The notes beneath the pieces were generated by a model. The model made no database searches, was not told the DNA's origin, and was given only the letters and a program-made list of their open reading frames with translations. A program made the translations under genes and the position numbers. Below, in pieces: positions 1 through 11,390 of a stretch of 64,000 nucleotides of DNA. The DNA is from Pseudopyrenochaeta lycopersici (Eukaryota; Ascomycota; Dothideomycetes; Pleosporales; Pseudopyrenochaetaceae). Within the stretch, counting starts at the first letter, position 1. The number at the start of each line of letters is the position of its first letter. The stretch lies in assembly GCA_003313425.1 (NCBI GenBank), contig NHZP01000010.1, positions 1,178,001 through 1,242,000 on the forward strand. Direction: 5' to 3'.

Positions 1-924
1 GGTTAGGAACGTTTGATAAGCTCCAACTTACCGAACGTAAAAATTCGGCCCTTGCGTATAAACCTACTTCCTATATCTCCTCTAAATTTTACACCTCTAT
101 ACTTGTTCTCTTTATCCAGTACCTTACAATATACTTAAGATAGTATATAGTGTATTAATTAAGCGTCTACAGTAAGTCTGGGTTATCTCTGCTTAGATTA
201 TCTTACAAGAGTGTGTAGTTCAGTCTTACCCTGGAAGAGGGGAGCTAAAGACCAATACACGGCATGCGAAGGACCTAAGTCACAGGTCAGACTTCCGCTG
301 GAGCGGCGCGTTTAGTTCCGTGAATCTTACTCTGTGAATAAGCCTCAGCCGAAGTCGTACCGAGAAGTGCTGGTAATGCCATACGCCAAGGAGCTTGCTG
401 AGGCAATAAGTGGCTCGGTCTTGATCAAAAGGTGGGGTTACTGGGCATGCCAATGTCGGTCTGTCCCCGATTTCGGTTTTGCACCGATGCTTCGCAGATG
501 GACGAAGTTCATTTGGTCCACAGGTGCCATTGGACATTCTCATCCTCTCTAATTAATGAGCTTCCAAGAAAATGGGCTGGGGAACTAAGAGTCGTCTCCT
601 TGGTATTCTGACGTTTTGTGAGCGGGCCACCCCGTATCGAGGGGAAGATTCTGGGGTAGCTTGAGGGACCTTTTTCCCATATCGTTGCTCGAATAAAGTC
701 TTCCCTGAGCACCTCCAGCAATTCCATCGGGACAAGGTGTCGAGATGGGATACGTTTCTCTTGCCAAGGCTTGGAAGGGGAGGTGATTCTCTAGTATAGG
801 AGCCAACACAGCACCTATAAAAGACTACGATCGACCTGCCTTAATACTAATACACATCTCAGTGAGAACCGTCGTGCTGTTACCCGTGATCTTGATAATT
901 GATCCACCATACAGCCCAGGAAAT
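1..924 (+). promoter_or_regulatory. Upstream region of the MFS transporter gene
   Basis: No convincing gene was found here. The short ORFs on both strands between 280 and 809 overlap each other and show no recognisable protein. Base composition is near normal from about 230 onward, so this is probably promoter and 5' UTR of the gene starting at 925. A TATA-like TATAAAAG lies at 816-823, about 100 bp before the ATG. HGATAR-type GATA motifs lie at 15-20 (GATAAG) and, in reverse, at 183-188 and 198-203 (TTATCT). The left 200 bp are AT-rich and may be the edge of another decayed repeat. Confidence 0.4.
816..823 (+). promoter_or_regulatory. TATA-like box upstream of the MFS gene
   Basis: The sequence TATAAAAG lies 102 bp upstream of the chosen ATG at 925, a plausible distance for a fungal core promoter. 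No transcript data support it. Confidence 0.35.
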
Positions 925-2721
925 ATGACTTCTATTGATCATACTCCGGCACAATGCACAAACAGTAATCTCGACACCTTTGACAACAAGGATCGGTTTG
1001 TCGCAGATGCAAACTACGTTGAACGCCTCAATACGACTGAAAACGACAATACCTTAGCTAAACTGCCCGTTGATGCAAAGGTGGACAAGTTTGGTGCTCG
1101 CAGTAAGACGAACATCGAAGAAATCGCTCTGGTGAAGAAGCTAGATCGCACTATCCTAGTAAGCTCTCAGAATCTAGTGATAATCAATAGTGTTCTGACT
1201 CGAGTGTTAAGTAGCCCATGCTCTGGCTAATGTACTTGTAAGCCTCGAGCAAATTGCTTTATCAACAATAAATATTGATCTAACTGGGGCATAGCTTTAA
1301 CTTTCTGGACCGAAACGCCCTCGTCAACGCCAAACTCAATTCGCTTGATGAGGATCTAGGTCTTGTCGGCACCGAATATAATACACTTATTTCTATCTTA
1401 TTTGTTGGGTACATTGCGGGACAGATTCCCTCAAACATGATACTCAACCGTGTTAGACCTTCATGGTATTTAGGTGGTGCGTTCGAATCTCATTTTTGGT
1501 TTCATCCATGCTGATCCTCATTAGGCTTTTGTATGGCTTGGTCGATTGTCTGCCTTTTGACCTACTTGGCCAGCGACTTTGGAAGCATGTTGGCGTGTCG
1601 TTTCTTGCTCGGCGTCACTGAAGCTCCAGTAAGTACTTGCAGTGCCATTAGTAAGTCGAAGACCACCTAGCTGACAGGAACGCCAGTTCTACCCCGGTGC
1701 TCTTTTCCTTTTATCGCTTTTCTACACGAAGAAGGAGCTTGCCACAAGGATGGCTATCTTCTACACTGGTAACATGCTTGCTTCTAGCTTCGCTGGCCTA
1801 ATTGCCGCTGGTGTCTTTGCGGGACTCGATGGTGTCCGTGGGCTTGCTGGGTGGCGCCGGTACGTTGGGCGCAATACTGTCTCTCTTGCCTATGATTGAA
1901 CACTGATTGATTTACCTTACAGGCTCTTCATCATCCAAGGAGCTTTATCCATCATCGTTGCGATCTTCTCCTTCTTTCTGCTACCGGACCATCCCCTGCA
2001 TACTCGATGGCTTAGCCCTGAGCAGAGGCAACTGGCTTACGCTCGTGTAGCTGCTGACACTACGCAGCGCGAAGAAGCCACCAGCGTCTGGATAGGTCTT
2101 CGGCAAGCTCTCGCAGACTGGCGTACCTGGGTCTTCTGCTTGACGTATAACACACATATATCCTCTGTCAGCTTTCAGAGCTTCCTGCCTACCGTAGTAA
2201 GGACCCTTGGTTATAACACCACTACGACACTCGCCCTGACTTGTCCTCCCTACTTACTTGCTGCGATCATGGCTGTCGTTATGTCGTATACTTCGGGCCG
2301 CTATAACGAGCGCACATGGCACATCACTATCTTAAAAGGCATTATTATTGCGGGCTTCATCATCCCTGCCGTTACAACAAATATTGCCGCACGCATGGTC
2401 GCCATCTTCATGTTTGTCACATTCTCATTCGGAATTAACAACATCATGCTTGGATGGATCTCAGCCACCCTTGGTCAGACTCCTGAGAAGAAGTCTGTCG
2501 CACTGGCCCTTTGCAATTCCTTGGGCAACCTATCGAGCGTATATACGCCTTCCCTATGGCCTTCTACTGATGGGCCGCGGTACCTAAAGGCCTGGATGGC
2601 TAGCATCTCCTTTTCGCTGGTAGCCGTCGCGGGAGTTTGGATAATGAGGTTTGCCCTGCAACGCCGGAACCGGAAGCTTCGGCAAGAACATCCTGATATA
2701 ACAGTTTTCTATGTTTACTAG
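925..2721 (+). CDS. MFS transporter, Dal5/allantoate permease type (anion:cation symporter family), six exons, intact
   Basis: Probable plasma-membrane importer of a small organic anion, such as allantoate, a ureido acid or a vitamin-like acid; the substrate cannot be read from sequence. The exons I infer are 925-1158, 1215-1237, 1295-1476, 1525-1628, 1687-1859 and 1923-2721. They join in frame to 504 residues, a normal length for the family. Introns are 48-63 bp, with GT..AG ends and branch-like CTAAC or CTGAC sequences. Exon 2 is only 23 nt. Family hallmarks in order are KKLDRTILPMLWLMYF, LDRNALVNAKL, the motif-A-like AGQIPSNMILNRVRPS, EAPFYPGALFLLSLFYTKKE, GWRRLFIIQGA, LPDHPLHTRWLSPEQ, SFLPTVVRTLGY, GWISATLGQTPEKKSVALA and NSLGNLSSVYTPSLWP. 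I chose the ATG at 925; the frame also runs upstream to a GTG at 862. Codon use is normal with no RIP stops, in contrast to everything to its right. The three GATA motifs upstream would fit nitrogen control, which is inference. Confidence 0.9.
1159..1922 (+). other. Five spliceosomal introns of the MFS gene
   Basis: Introns are 1159-1214, 1238-1294, 1477-1524, 1629-1686 and 1860-1922. Donors are GTAAGC, GTAAGC, GTGCGT, GTAAGT and GTACGT; all end in AG. Each removal restores the family-conserved reading frame, for example YF|FNFLDRN across intron 2, LGG|FCMAW across intron 3 and GWR|RLFII across intron 5. They are inferred from protein conservation, not from cDNA. Confidence 0.85.
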
Positions 2722-3004
2722 GATATGAGTCTAAACGCTCCGTCCGCAACATCAAACTGGATGCCCTGAGTGGGTATCAAAAATATGCACGCGAAGCCGC
2801 CGCATATAGCTTGACCCAATTGCACATGTACACTTTAACGTTTCGCGCTGATCTGCACGTGTCAAATGCTTGGAGCACACTTCTACATTCGAAACTAGAG
2901 ACTTATTCATTCCAGCCAACACCTCCGAGCAGGAGACAAAGTCATTAGAAATTAGCATTTGGATTATAGTTCATAGTTTCTCCGCGAACGCCTGTGGCTT
3001 TATG
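2722..3004. other. 3' flank of the MFS gene, no gene seen
   Basis: Unmutated composition and presumably 3' UTR or intergenic. Short ORFs on both strands (2752-2958 minus, 2870-3055 plus) overlap and match nothing I recognise. Confidence 0.4.
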
Positions 3005-3454
3005 TTAGAGGCGCCGAACTTCCTCGCCATTGCCTATCAACGCTTGTGTGACTAGATTATCTTTTGCGCCGAGCAGTCTCGGTATTTCAAGCATTTCTGA
3101 AAGTGATGCCTGGAATTGGAGCAGGGCAGGGCTTTTCCCGAAACCCGTCACTTTCATCCAGACAGCATGGCTTTTCTGTACGACCATCACCTGAGGGATT
3201 CGGAAGCTTCCAATTGTGTCAATCGAAGCATTCACTGTTGTCTTCGTAGTACTCGCGATGACATCACAAATCTTCTGGGTAAAGTAGCCACAGAATTCGG
3301 GAGCGCTAGCCAAACTCAGTGTCAAATGGACGATTGAGGAGCTACTCAAAGTAAGCTGGTTCAACTGCAGCAGCTCCCCGTCCCAACACAATATTAGGAA
3401 TTGATTGAGAAGCTTGCCTGGGACAGCTGGAGGCGTCGCCAAGATCTTCTTCAC
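3005..3454 (-). CDS. Doubtful hypothetical ORF or fragment, 149 codons
   Basis: This open frame starts MKKILATPPAVPGKLLNQF and ends ALIGNGEEVRRL. It has normal composition, no RIP stops and no domain I recognise. It could be an old gene fragment, one exon of a longer gene or chance. Shorter frames on the plus strand at 3064-3249 and 3116-3337 cover the same DNA, which lowers confidence. The AT-rich repeat zone begins just beyond it, so a gene here may have been truncated. Confidence 0.2.
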   Translation of the reverse strand: MKKILATPPAVPGKLLNQFLILCWDGELLQLNQLTLSSSSIVHLTLSLASAPEFCGYFTQKICDVIASTTKTTVNASIDTIGSFRIPQVMVVQKSHAVWMKVTGFGKSPALLQFQASLSEMLEIPRLLGAKDNLVTQALIGNGEEVRRL

Positions 3455-3827
3455 TTCAGGCTTCCTAAGGAAAGCTCGTTAAGCCCAGCACTGTACTTTA
3501 CAGCCACAGGGTCTTTACAGCTCCTTCACTAAGATTGTTGACCTTTAAATAAATTTAGATAGCTTAATATACTACATTTTAAAATAAACACGCATAAGAA
3601 ATCTATAAAAAAAGATACTGTGCAGGAACAGAGGCCTTAGCTAACTTCTTTCCTTTAATAGTAGCCTTATGCGCAATAGAAGTAACTAAGTATCTTATAT
3701 CTATCAAAACTTAGAAGTATAAGAGATATAATAAAACAGATAAAAGTAGATAAGTAATAATAAACTAAAGAATTAAAACTTTAGTAAAGTAAGACTCCAT
3801 AATATATTATAGGTGTCCGGACACAGG
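3455..3827. other. Boundary between gene island and RIP-mutated block, no gene seen
   Basis: Composition turns sharply AT-rich from about 3535. No coding pattern is recognised. A perfect 12-bp palindrome, GTGTCCGGACAC, lies at 3813-3824 next to the insertion point of element A. Confidence 0.5.
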
Positions 3828-4058
3828 TGTAACGTATAGTTTCAGGCAATAGTACTTGCTTCACACCACAGATAATAGTAAAGGGATAGTTCTGTATTGC
3901 TGTTACTTAGCTATAGGAGAGAATAATACTTATCGTCCCCGCTCCGCGCAGCTAGCGCAGGTTTTAAGCAGGTCTGTTACGGTGCGCGCTAGCCCTTAAA
4001 AAGGTCTAGCGCAACTATACTATAACACTAAGATTTAGATTTATAATACTTTATTATA
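3828..4058 (-). repeat. 3' LTR of element A
   Basis: Pairs with 10211-10441 at the same length of 231 bp. It starts TGTAACGTATAG; the far end, CGTTACA in the other LTR, is mutated here to TATTATA. Confidence 0.92.
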
Positions 4059-4072
4059 GAGCCTTCCCCTCT
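4059..4072 (-). promoter_or_regulatory. Polypurine tract of element A
   Basis: On the minus strand this reads AGAGGGGAAGGCTC and directly abuts the LTR. This is the expected site of plus-strand priming and sets the element's orientation. Confidence 0.75.
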
Positions 4073-4479
4073 AGCTAGCATCTTAACAGTATTAATAGCC
4101 TTAATAAAAACCTAAAACTATGTAGGAAAATAGGAAAAGAGTGTCTATGTGTGTGTGTTTTAATCGCGCGTCTTAGACGCGTCCTATGCGCGTTATTGTT
4201 ATATATTGTAAGCGCCTTATATTGCGCTCCTGCCTCTAGAAAAAGTTAAGGTAATTAAGACTTTTATTCCCTAGTAATAAGGTATAGACCTACTTTATAA
4301 TAGCAGAGTTTTCTAGTATTATTGTAATATCGCGCTGCTCCTTTACCCTATTATAATAATACTATTAAATTACATATGTAATATATATAACTCGCTTAAC
4401 ACTATAGTCTATTACCTAAATCTAAAGTATATTAAGAAGTTATACCTTTGTAGTGCTAGACTGTACGCGTAGAGCGATA

Positions 4480-7400
4480 GTGATAAGCATGCGGATCGCG
4501 ACGCGACAGTTACGACGTGCCTACGCTGCGCGCAAAATATTACTAAGTAGAAAAAGAACTACAACAACCTAGACTATAAGCGCTGTAACTATTATATTTG
4601 TAGTAATTATAGTGCCTGCACTTCTGTAGGTTCTCTCTATAGCCTGCTTTAGGCGCGCTGTTACTAATAGATATAGGTCCCTCGTAAGCTAAATACTTAC
4701 TTAAACCGCCTATACGTTCTCTATAACTAATATAATATAGTAGTTACTACTACTACTACCCCTTAAACTAATACTATAGTTATTATAGCTAGCGTTAAGC
4801 TTACGCGCTGCTAGCGCTAGTTTAATCTAGAGCTTACTAACTGCTACTGCTACGCCGCCTATACTAGCACACCTATAGGTGTAGCTACCTAAGTGCTTAC
4901 TACCTCGCCCTAGTTCCTAGGGCTAATCCTAGTTAAATAACGCAGGATTACTGCTGCTCTAGAGCAGCTTGTAGGCTACGCAGCTTGTATAGTATATAGA
5001 TAGGTTACTTATATCTAGGGCGCAAGCTAATAACTTTACAGAATAACGCTAATAATAACCTAGACAGTAGTGACAGCGAGAGCAGCAATAGAGGAGAGGA
5101 TAGAGGAGAGAGTAGGAGGTAGGTTACTTAGCTTTAGAATAGTAGTAGTAGTAGTAGTAGTAGTAGTAAAGATAATAGTAGTAATAATAAGTAGGGGGTA
5201 CTAGTAGCGCCTTAAGCGCAGGTAAGGCTAAGAAAGAGATTAGGTACAGCGCGAGTAGTAAGGGTTAGGTAGTTTCAGCGTTTTTAGGGTCTTTTCTTTT
5301 ACTTTTTATAGATACTTATAAGCCTAAGGCTATAATAATAAGTTCTGCTTTTCTTTCTTAGACTTACTTCTTCTTAGCGCTTTAGTTACGTAGCTTATAC
5401 TTTCTTCCTCTTTCTTAAGCGCGTTACTCTTCTCTCTTATTTAAACTCTTAAACTAGGTTATCTATATTTTTAAAATCTAATGCTAAAGTCTAGGTATCC
5501 TAGGTCTTATTATAGCCTTTCTACCTTAGCTAGTACTATAGTTAGCCCTTCTTTATATGTTTGCCTAGGATCTTTTTAACTTCCTAGACTTCCTCTCCTT
5601 TAAGAGTAATATTAGGTAGCTAGGTATTTTCTTCTTCTTCTTACTAGGATTTCTAGCGTTTAAGGAGTAAGATATAGAATACGTTATAAATACAGTAGTA
5701 AGGTAGTAGAATTAAGCGATATACCTATGTTCTAACTACTTCTTATACTCTAAAGAGTCTAATAAACTTACTAGATAGCTTTTTATTTAGTTAGTAGGTT
5801 AAGTTAATATACTTAGTGCTAAGTAATATAAGATCTCCTTAGCAGAATACTTTATCTTTATACTTTTTATTATAATATTAGCTTTAATACTCTTATGCTT
5901 TTTCTAGGTATTCTATAAGCGCGGTCTTTACGTTATATATACGCTTAACTCTGTCTATTATATTAGGCATCTCCCCCTCTAGCCTGCTATCCCTAAGAGG
6001 TAAGGTAACTAGTAGGTGCTTACTATATACAGTATAGAAAGGAGTAGATTTTATTAACTTATAGACTAAATTATTATACGCAAATTAAGCTGTACTTAAA
6101 AGCTTAACCTAGTTATCTTAAGCTGCTAATGTAAAGACTTAAAGGTACTATTTAAGCGTTTAATTCTAGTATTCTGTTTACCTATCTGTCTATAGATAGA
6201 AAGCTGTGCTTAGCTTGCGCTTTACCTATAGTTAGTAGCAGATCTCTGCCTAAAAGTTAGAGGTGAAGACAGGGCCTCTGTCTAATATAATACCTTTCTG
6301 TACCCTAAACTTTAAAATTATATAGTTAAAGTAAGCTTTTATAAACTATTTTACGTCCTATATCTTTAAAGCAGGTATATAAAGTACTATCTTTAAGAAG
6401 TAATTAATATTATAAGGATTATATTAAACACGTAACCTAAACTATTCTTTGCTAGGTGTAACCTAGAAATAAAGTCTAGTATAACTTCTTTAAATATATC
6501 CCTAAGAACTAGTAGAGGTGCTAGCTTTCTATATTAACTATGCTTTAAAGCTTTACTCTTTTAGTAAATAGTATATATTCTTACGTACTTCTAAATATTA
6601 TAACTAAGCGTTAGCTAATAGTATAGCCTTCTAATTAGCTTAAGTATTCTACGTGCACTAAAGTAGCCTACTATACGCGTGTTATAGTTCTAGAATAAAA
6701 TCTCTTACTTAATAGCTAGTTCTTCTAGAATATATATTCTACTATTATATCTTAAGACTTTTCTTTTATTAAGACGCTAAACAGGCGCCTTTCTACTACT
6801 TTAAGTACGTTCTACGTGCATAGAGTCTGTAATCTACTATTAGGTAAAGGCGTCCCCTTACTATAGTTAGTATAAGGTCTCTATCTATGTTTTAGACTCT
6901 ACTGTCGCAGGTTCGCTACTAACTAACACCCTAGCTAGTAAGCGTAGCACGTATAGTATATATTCTATAGCGCTAGCAGTAGGGACCTTTATAGTTCTGT
7001 AAACTATAGTAACGTGCGTTTTACACGCGCCTACTAAGCTAAGCCTAGTTATAGATCCTCTTACTCTACTATACTCTACTCTTACTAGTAGTTTATTCTA
7101 TAAGGTAGGTAATAACTAGGTTAGTAATAGGTTCTCTTATACGTAATCTGCCCTTTATAAAGGGCTGTCTGTAAGGTTTATTTTCTCTAGGTAGTACTTT
7201 ACCTTAAAATTAAAAGCTCCTAGATAGATTACCTAACGTGCTTAACGTAGGTTTAACTTCTATACTACGTGTATAGAGCGCAGGTTATTATAGTTACTTA
7301 GGACCTATATAGTATGCTGCGTACCTTAAAGGTAATACTGCTACTGCTTAAAGCTGTATATAATTACTAAGAGCTCTAAATTATATATTTTATAATTTAG

Positions 7401-10190
7401 CTTAGCGCTCTAAAGCTTCCTTAACATAAAAGTAATTAGATACTATTTTTTATCTTTAAATAACTGTAACAGAATACCTAAAATAGTAAAAGTAGACGTA
7501 TCTGTCTCTACGCGTATTATAAGAGCAGGGTTAAAATAGCGCAGGATTAGCGCGCTTAGAAAGCGCTCTTTAAGCTTCTTAAATAATATATTTACTATAT
7601 TATTCTAATAAAAATCCTAATTACTCTTAAGTAAATTAGTAAGAGGAGCTATTTCGCGGGCGTATCTCTTAATAAAACGTTAGTAAAAGTTAGTAAACCT
7701 AAGAAAGGACTAGAGTTCCTTAATATTTATAGGCTATAGCTATTAAGTAATAGTCTTAACGCGCGCTAGATCTGTGTAGATTCCGCGCGTTATAATAATA
7801 AACCTAAAGAAGTAAACCTTACTTAATATAAAAGTATACTTTTTAAGGTTAGTAAAGAGCTCTACCTTTTGTAGAGCTTTAAGTATAGAGCGCACTACGC
7901 GCTAGTATATTATAATATCTTTACTGTAGGTATAGATAAGTATATTATTAAAGTAAACTACGTAAATATAGTCTAAATATTTACTAAGCGCCTTATTAAT
8001 ATATGCTTAAAAGCTTACTAGGGCGTTAGTTAGCCTAAATAGTATAACTAAGTACTTAAAGTAGCTATATTAAGTTTAAAAGGTAGTTTTCTACTTATCT
8101 CTTAATTAAATTCTTAGGCAGTAGTACGTATTACAAAGATCTAGGGTAGTATAATAACGTGCGCCTAATAGGTAATCTAGGGTCTCTCTAATTAACAGAA
8201 GCAGGTAATAATCCTTAATTATAACAGCGTTTAATCCTTAATAGTTAATATAGAGGCGAAGCTTTCTATCCTTCTTAGAGATAAATAGTATAGGAGCTCC
8301 TGTAGGACTTATACTATGCTAAATCTAGCTTTTTATAGCGCATCCTCTATATAGTTACGGAGTACCTTAAGCTTATGCGCAGAGAGGTTATATAGTAGAC
8401 TATATAGAGGTTCTTTATTAGCTATAAGTAGGATAGCATAGTCTAAAGTCTTAAAATTTAGTAGGGCTTTTACCTTTTTATTATTAAATATATTACTGTA
8501 GTTAGCTAATGCGTTAAGAATGCGCGCTTCTAGCGCGACACGCGCTCTAAAGATACAAGTATTACACTCTAAACCTTTACCTGTAACCTATAGTACTCCT
8601 AGAAGGTATATATTAGAGCTAGTTTACTTTATATCTTTATAAAGTTCTGTAGTAGTAATAAGCTTAATATTAGCTAAGGTATACCCCTAACGCTATATTT
8701 AAGAGCTATAGTTAATATAAATATTCTACTATTATAAAAAAGGGTTACTAAGTAGAAAGAGAACGCCCTCCTTATCTACTCTGTACGCTGTAACCTAAGC
8801 TTAGTAATTAACGCTGTTATTATCTATTAAACGCACCTAAAGCTTATATACTATATAAGTATTCTAATATTAGGCACTAATCTAACCTAGTCTTAGGAGC
8901 TCTACTCCTTTAAGTAGTAGTAGTCCTATCTTAATAGCTAGTTTCTAACTAATTAAGCTAACGTTAGCTTAGGAGTTAAGGATAACTTAGAGTTCCTTCT
9001 TAGGGCCTATCTCTACAGCTGCGCTGCACTTGCGCTTTATGCCTAGCAAAATATTAATAAGTATACGCCTTACTATTCCTAGATTACTAGTAAGGCTTAA
9101 CCTTTTCCTATCTAGTTAATACGTACTAGAAGGTAGTTTAGATTACTGCTTTAGTACTTATTAGCGTAGTATCTAACCTTCTTATAATTAAAGTAGGTAA
9201 CTTTACTTTTATCCTATAGTCTATAAGAAAGCTTATTTAGTTTATATTTTAGAGTGCTTTCTTAGGATTTTCCCTTAAATATATTACGCGTATACTAGTC
9301 TTACGTTAGTAGGGCTTAGCGTAAGTTCTACTTAAGTATAGAGCCTAATACTATTAAATCCTCTCTAATTATAGGAATCTAGTAGTAGTTAGTAATAGCC
9401 CTCTATAATTTAGGCCTTAACTTTAAGAAGAGATACTAAACTCTCTATACCTTAGTATAGGGCGTAAGTTAATCTTTAATAATATTAAGGTAGGTTATAA
9501 AGGACTAAATAGTCTAGTCTTTCTACTGCATAGCTTAAGCGTGCGCTGTAGCTACTTTAAGGCTGCGATTAATTAGGTTAGATAGTAAGTTAAGTATATA
9601 TTACTTAAAGTATTCCTAGGTAGGCATTACTCTATTTACTTTAAATACGCGCTCGTAGTGCGTGTACTAAAGGTCTCTTAGGTCTCCTCCTAGGTACTGT
9701 ATAGCCTAGATAACTTTATTATTATTAAGACAAAATTCCTATAGTAAGAGTTAAAATACTACTTTATATAAGTAAAAAAACTTATAATATTCCTTTAAGT
9801 TCCTTCCTTAGTATTTAGATAGATCTTTAAGTTTAAGCGTACGTTTTACGTGTAGAGGCGGGGACGCGTTAGGTGCGCTCCTCTTACACGCTTCTATAAC
9901 CTAAACTTTAGGGGTTCTATCTACTAATAGGGCTAGGGTAAGGTTACGTTTAATACTTTCTAGCTATATAATTTCCTTCTTAATTACGCGTAGGCGTAGA
10001 AGCGCTTAGAGCTTATCGCGTCTCTTTTTAGCAGCTAGGATGCGCTCTTTAAGAGTTAAAGGTGTGCTCGCGCTAAGAGTTAGTAGTTCTTCGTCTACCT
10101 GCGGGTTAACTTTAATAGGGGGGTCAGGTATCTTGCTAGCAGAGGCGGCCTATTTACTAGATCGCGTAGGGGGAACTATCCCTAGACTAT
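4480..10190 (-). pseudogene. Element A gag-pol, RIP-destroyed (gag, protease, RT, RNase H, integrase, chromodomain)
   Basis: Ty3/gypsy polyprotein of a reverse-transcribing element, read from about 10190 down. Gag and protease are only inferred, from position (about 10190-8600). RT lies near 8420-7850, with a recognisable palm sequence and the catalytic YxDD seen as VVYFNNILIY at about 7950-7920 (D to N by RIP). RNase H follows at about 7650-7000. The integrase zinc finger (HHCC type) is near 6700-6540 and the conserved HPQTDGQTER-type motif, mutated, is at 6220-6165. A GPF module lies at about 5950-5640 and a chromodomain near 5610-5425, with WYWLRWKGYNKTWDTW. Stops are TAG/TAA at Gln and Trp positions. 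The chromodomain suggests targeting to heterochromatin, as known for fungal chromoviruses. Confidence 0.85.
5139..5168. repeat. (TAG)n microsatellite inside element A
   Basis: About nine to ten tandem TAG triplets. On the coding (minus) strand the triplets can read as poly-Thr in the tail that follows the chromodomain. Confidence 0.8.
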
Positions 10191-10210
10191 TATATAGAGA
10201 AGTATTATTA

Positions 10211-10441
10211 TATAACGTATAGTTTTAGGTAATAGTACTTGCTTTACACTATAAATAATAGTGAAGGGATAGTTCTGTATTACTGTTACTTAGCTATAGG
10301 AGAGAATAATACTTATTATCTCTGCTCCGCGCAGCTAGCGCAGGTTTTAAGCAGGTCCGTCACGGTGCGCGCTAGCCCTTGAAAAGGTCTAGCGCAACCA
10401 TGCTGCAACACTAAGATTCAGATTCACGATACTTCGTTACA
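10211..10441 (-). repeat. 5' LTR of element A
   Basis: Mate of 3828-4058 with the same length. Its right part (about 10330-10441) is less mutated and shows the intact terminal CGTTACA, followed at once by the target duplication acagg. Confidence 0.92.
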
Positions 10442-10509
10442 ACAGGTCTGCTCCCAACTGCGCAAAACAACCAAAAGGTAACAATGATCTGCTATCTGCA
10501 GAATATGCT
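10442..10509. other. Short unmutated spacer between element A and a solo LTR
   Basis: Only the target duplication acagg and about 60 bp of normal-composition DNA. No gene seen. Confidence 0.5.
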
Positions 10510-10766
10510 TGTCAGGGTTCAATCCTTTCAGGTTACTAGACGCAGGTGAAAGGGTTCAATCCTTCCAAGTTACTAGACGCAGGTGAAAGGTAACTATTAC
10601 CTTCTACCTTTCACCTAGCTGGATCGGGACTAGCCTGATCTAGCTCATGTATTTAGGCAGCACCTCTCCCCCGAAGGTAAGAGGTATCTGCTATTTTGTC
10701 TATTTCCTTTTAAATTAAGTTACTTTAACTAAGACCGTCCCAACTGTACGTGTTGACTGCCTTACA
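10510..10766 (+). repeat. Solo LTR of family H
   Basis: This 257-bp copy of the element H LTR starts TGTCAGGG and ends GCCTTACA. It is flanked by atgct (10505-10509) and atact (10767-10771), a 5-bp target duplication with one RIP-type G-to-A change. No internal sequence is attached, so it is a solo LTR left by LTR-LTR recombination. It carries two units of the LTR minisatellite, where the full element has three and four. Confidence 0.9.
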
Positions 10767-10879
10767 ATACTAAACAGAATAGTACTTAACGTCGCACTGG
10801 TGACCAGCCAGCGGCTACCTTAGCTCTCCGCCTTGTAGCCTGACAATAAGCAATATTTAATAAATTTTATAAACTCTTA
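10767..10879. other. Spacer, no gene seen
   Basis: About 110 bp, partly normal in composition, between the solo LTR and an old family A remnant. Nothing recognised. Confidence 0.4.
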
Positions 10880-11390
10880 ATAAACATATAGTTTTAGGCA
10901 ATAGTACTTACTTTATACTATAGATAATAGTAAAGGGATAGCTCTATATTTTTATACTTTAGCTAGAAGGGAGAGTAATACTTATTTTCTCTACTTTATA
11001 TAGCTAGCATAATTTTAAGTAAGTCTTTTACTATATATACTCGTCCTTAGAATAGTTTAATATAATAATACTATAATACTAAGATTTAAACTAATAATAT
11101 CTTATTATAAAGCCTTTTTCTTTAGCTAGTATATTAATAGTATTAATTACTATAATATAAACTTAAAACTATGGAAGAAATAAGAAAGTAGTATTTATAT
11201 AATATATACTTTAACTATATACTTTTAATATATTCTATATATATTATTATAATTATATATTATAAGAGTATAATATTTATATAGTTACTTTTAATAAAGT
11301 TAAAGTAATAAAAACTTATAGCTTTTATAAACATAGAATAGGCTCTAGCTTTATAATAGTAGAGTATTTAGGTAAAAAAGTATTAGATCT
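10880..11390 (-). mobile_element. Old truncated remnant of family A (3' LTR plus adjoining internal sequence)
   Basis: 10880-11109 aligns along its whole length with the element A LTR. It is followed, as in A, by a polypurine-like stretch and sequence matching 4059 to about 4320. It is far more AT-rich than A (nearly every C is lost in places), so it is an older insertion. The mate LTR was not found. The right border is approximate. Confidence 0.75.

Larger units (their letters stand above)
3828..10441 (-). mobile_element. Element A: complete Ty3/gypsy chromovirus LTR retrotransposon, RIP-inactivated
   Basis: This 6614-bp element lies on the minus strand. The two LTRs are each 231 bp (3828-4058 and 10211-10441) and start and end TGTAACG...CGTTACA in their least mutated forms. 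It is flanked by a perfect 5-bp target duplication acagg (3823-3827 and 10442-10446). A polypurine tract abuts the left LTR on the minus strand, which fixes that LTR as the 3' one. Gag-pol with RT, integrase and chromodomain reads right to left. Stops in every frame and the transition-only LTR differences show inactivation by RIP. Confidence 0.93.

Noticed and set aside
1..10. GGTTAGG at the window start as a telomere end
   Set aside because: Only one partial unit; no TTAGGG array follows.
280..809. Several overlapping ORFs of 60-87 codons on both strands
   Set aside because: They shade one another, show no recognisable motif and lie in what looks like promoter DNA of the MFS gene.
3005..3454. 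A confident functional name for the minus-strand ORF
   Set aside because: No motif I could tie to a known family; kept only as a low-confidence feature.
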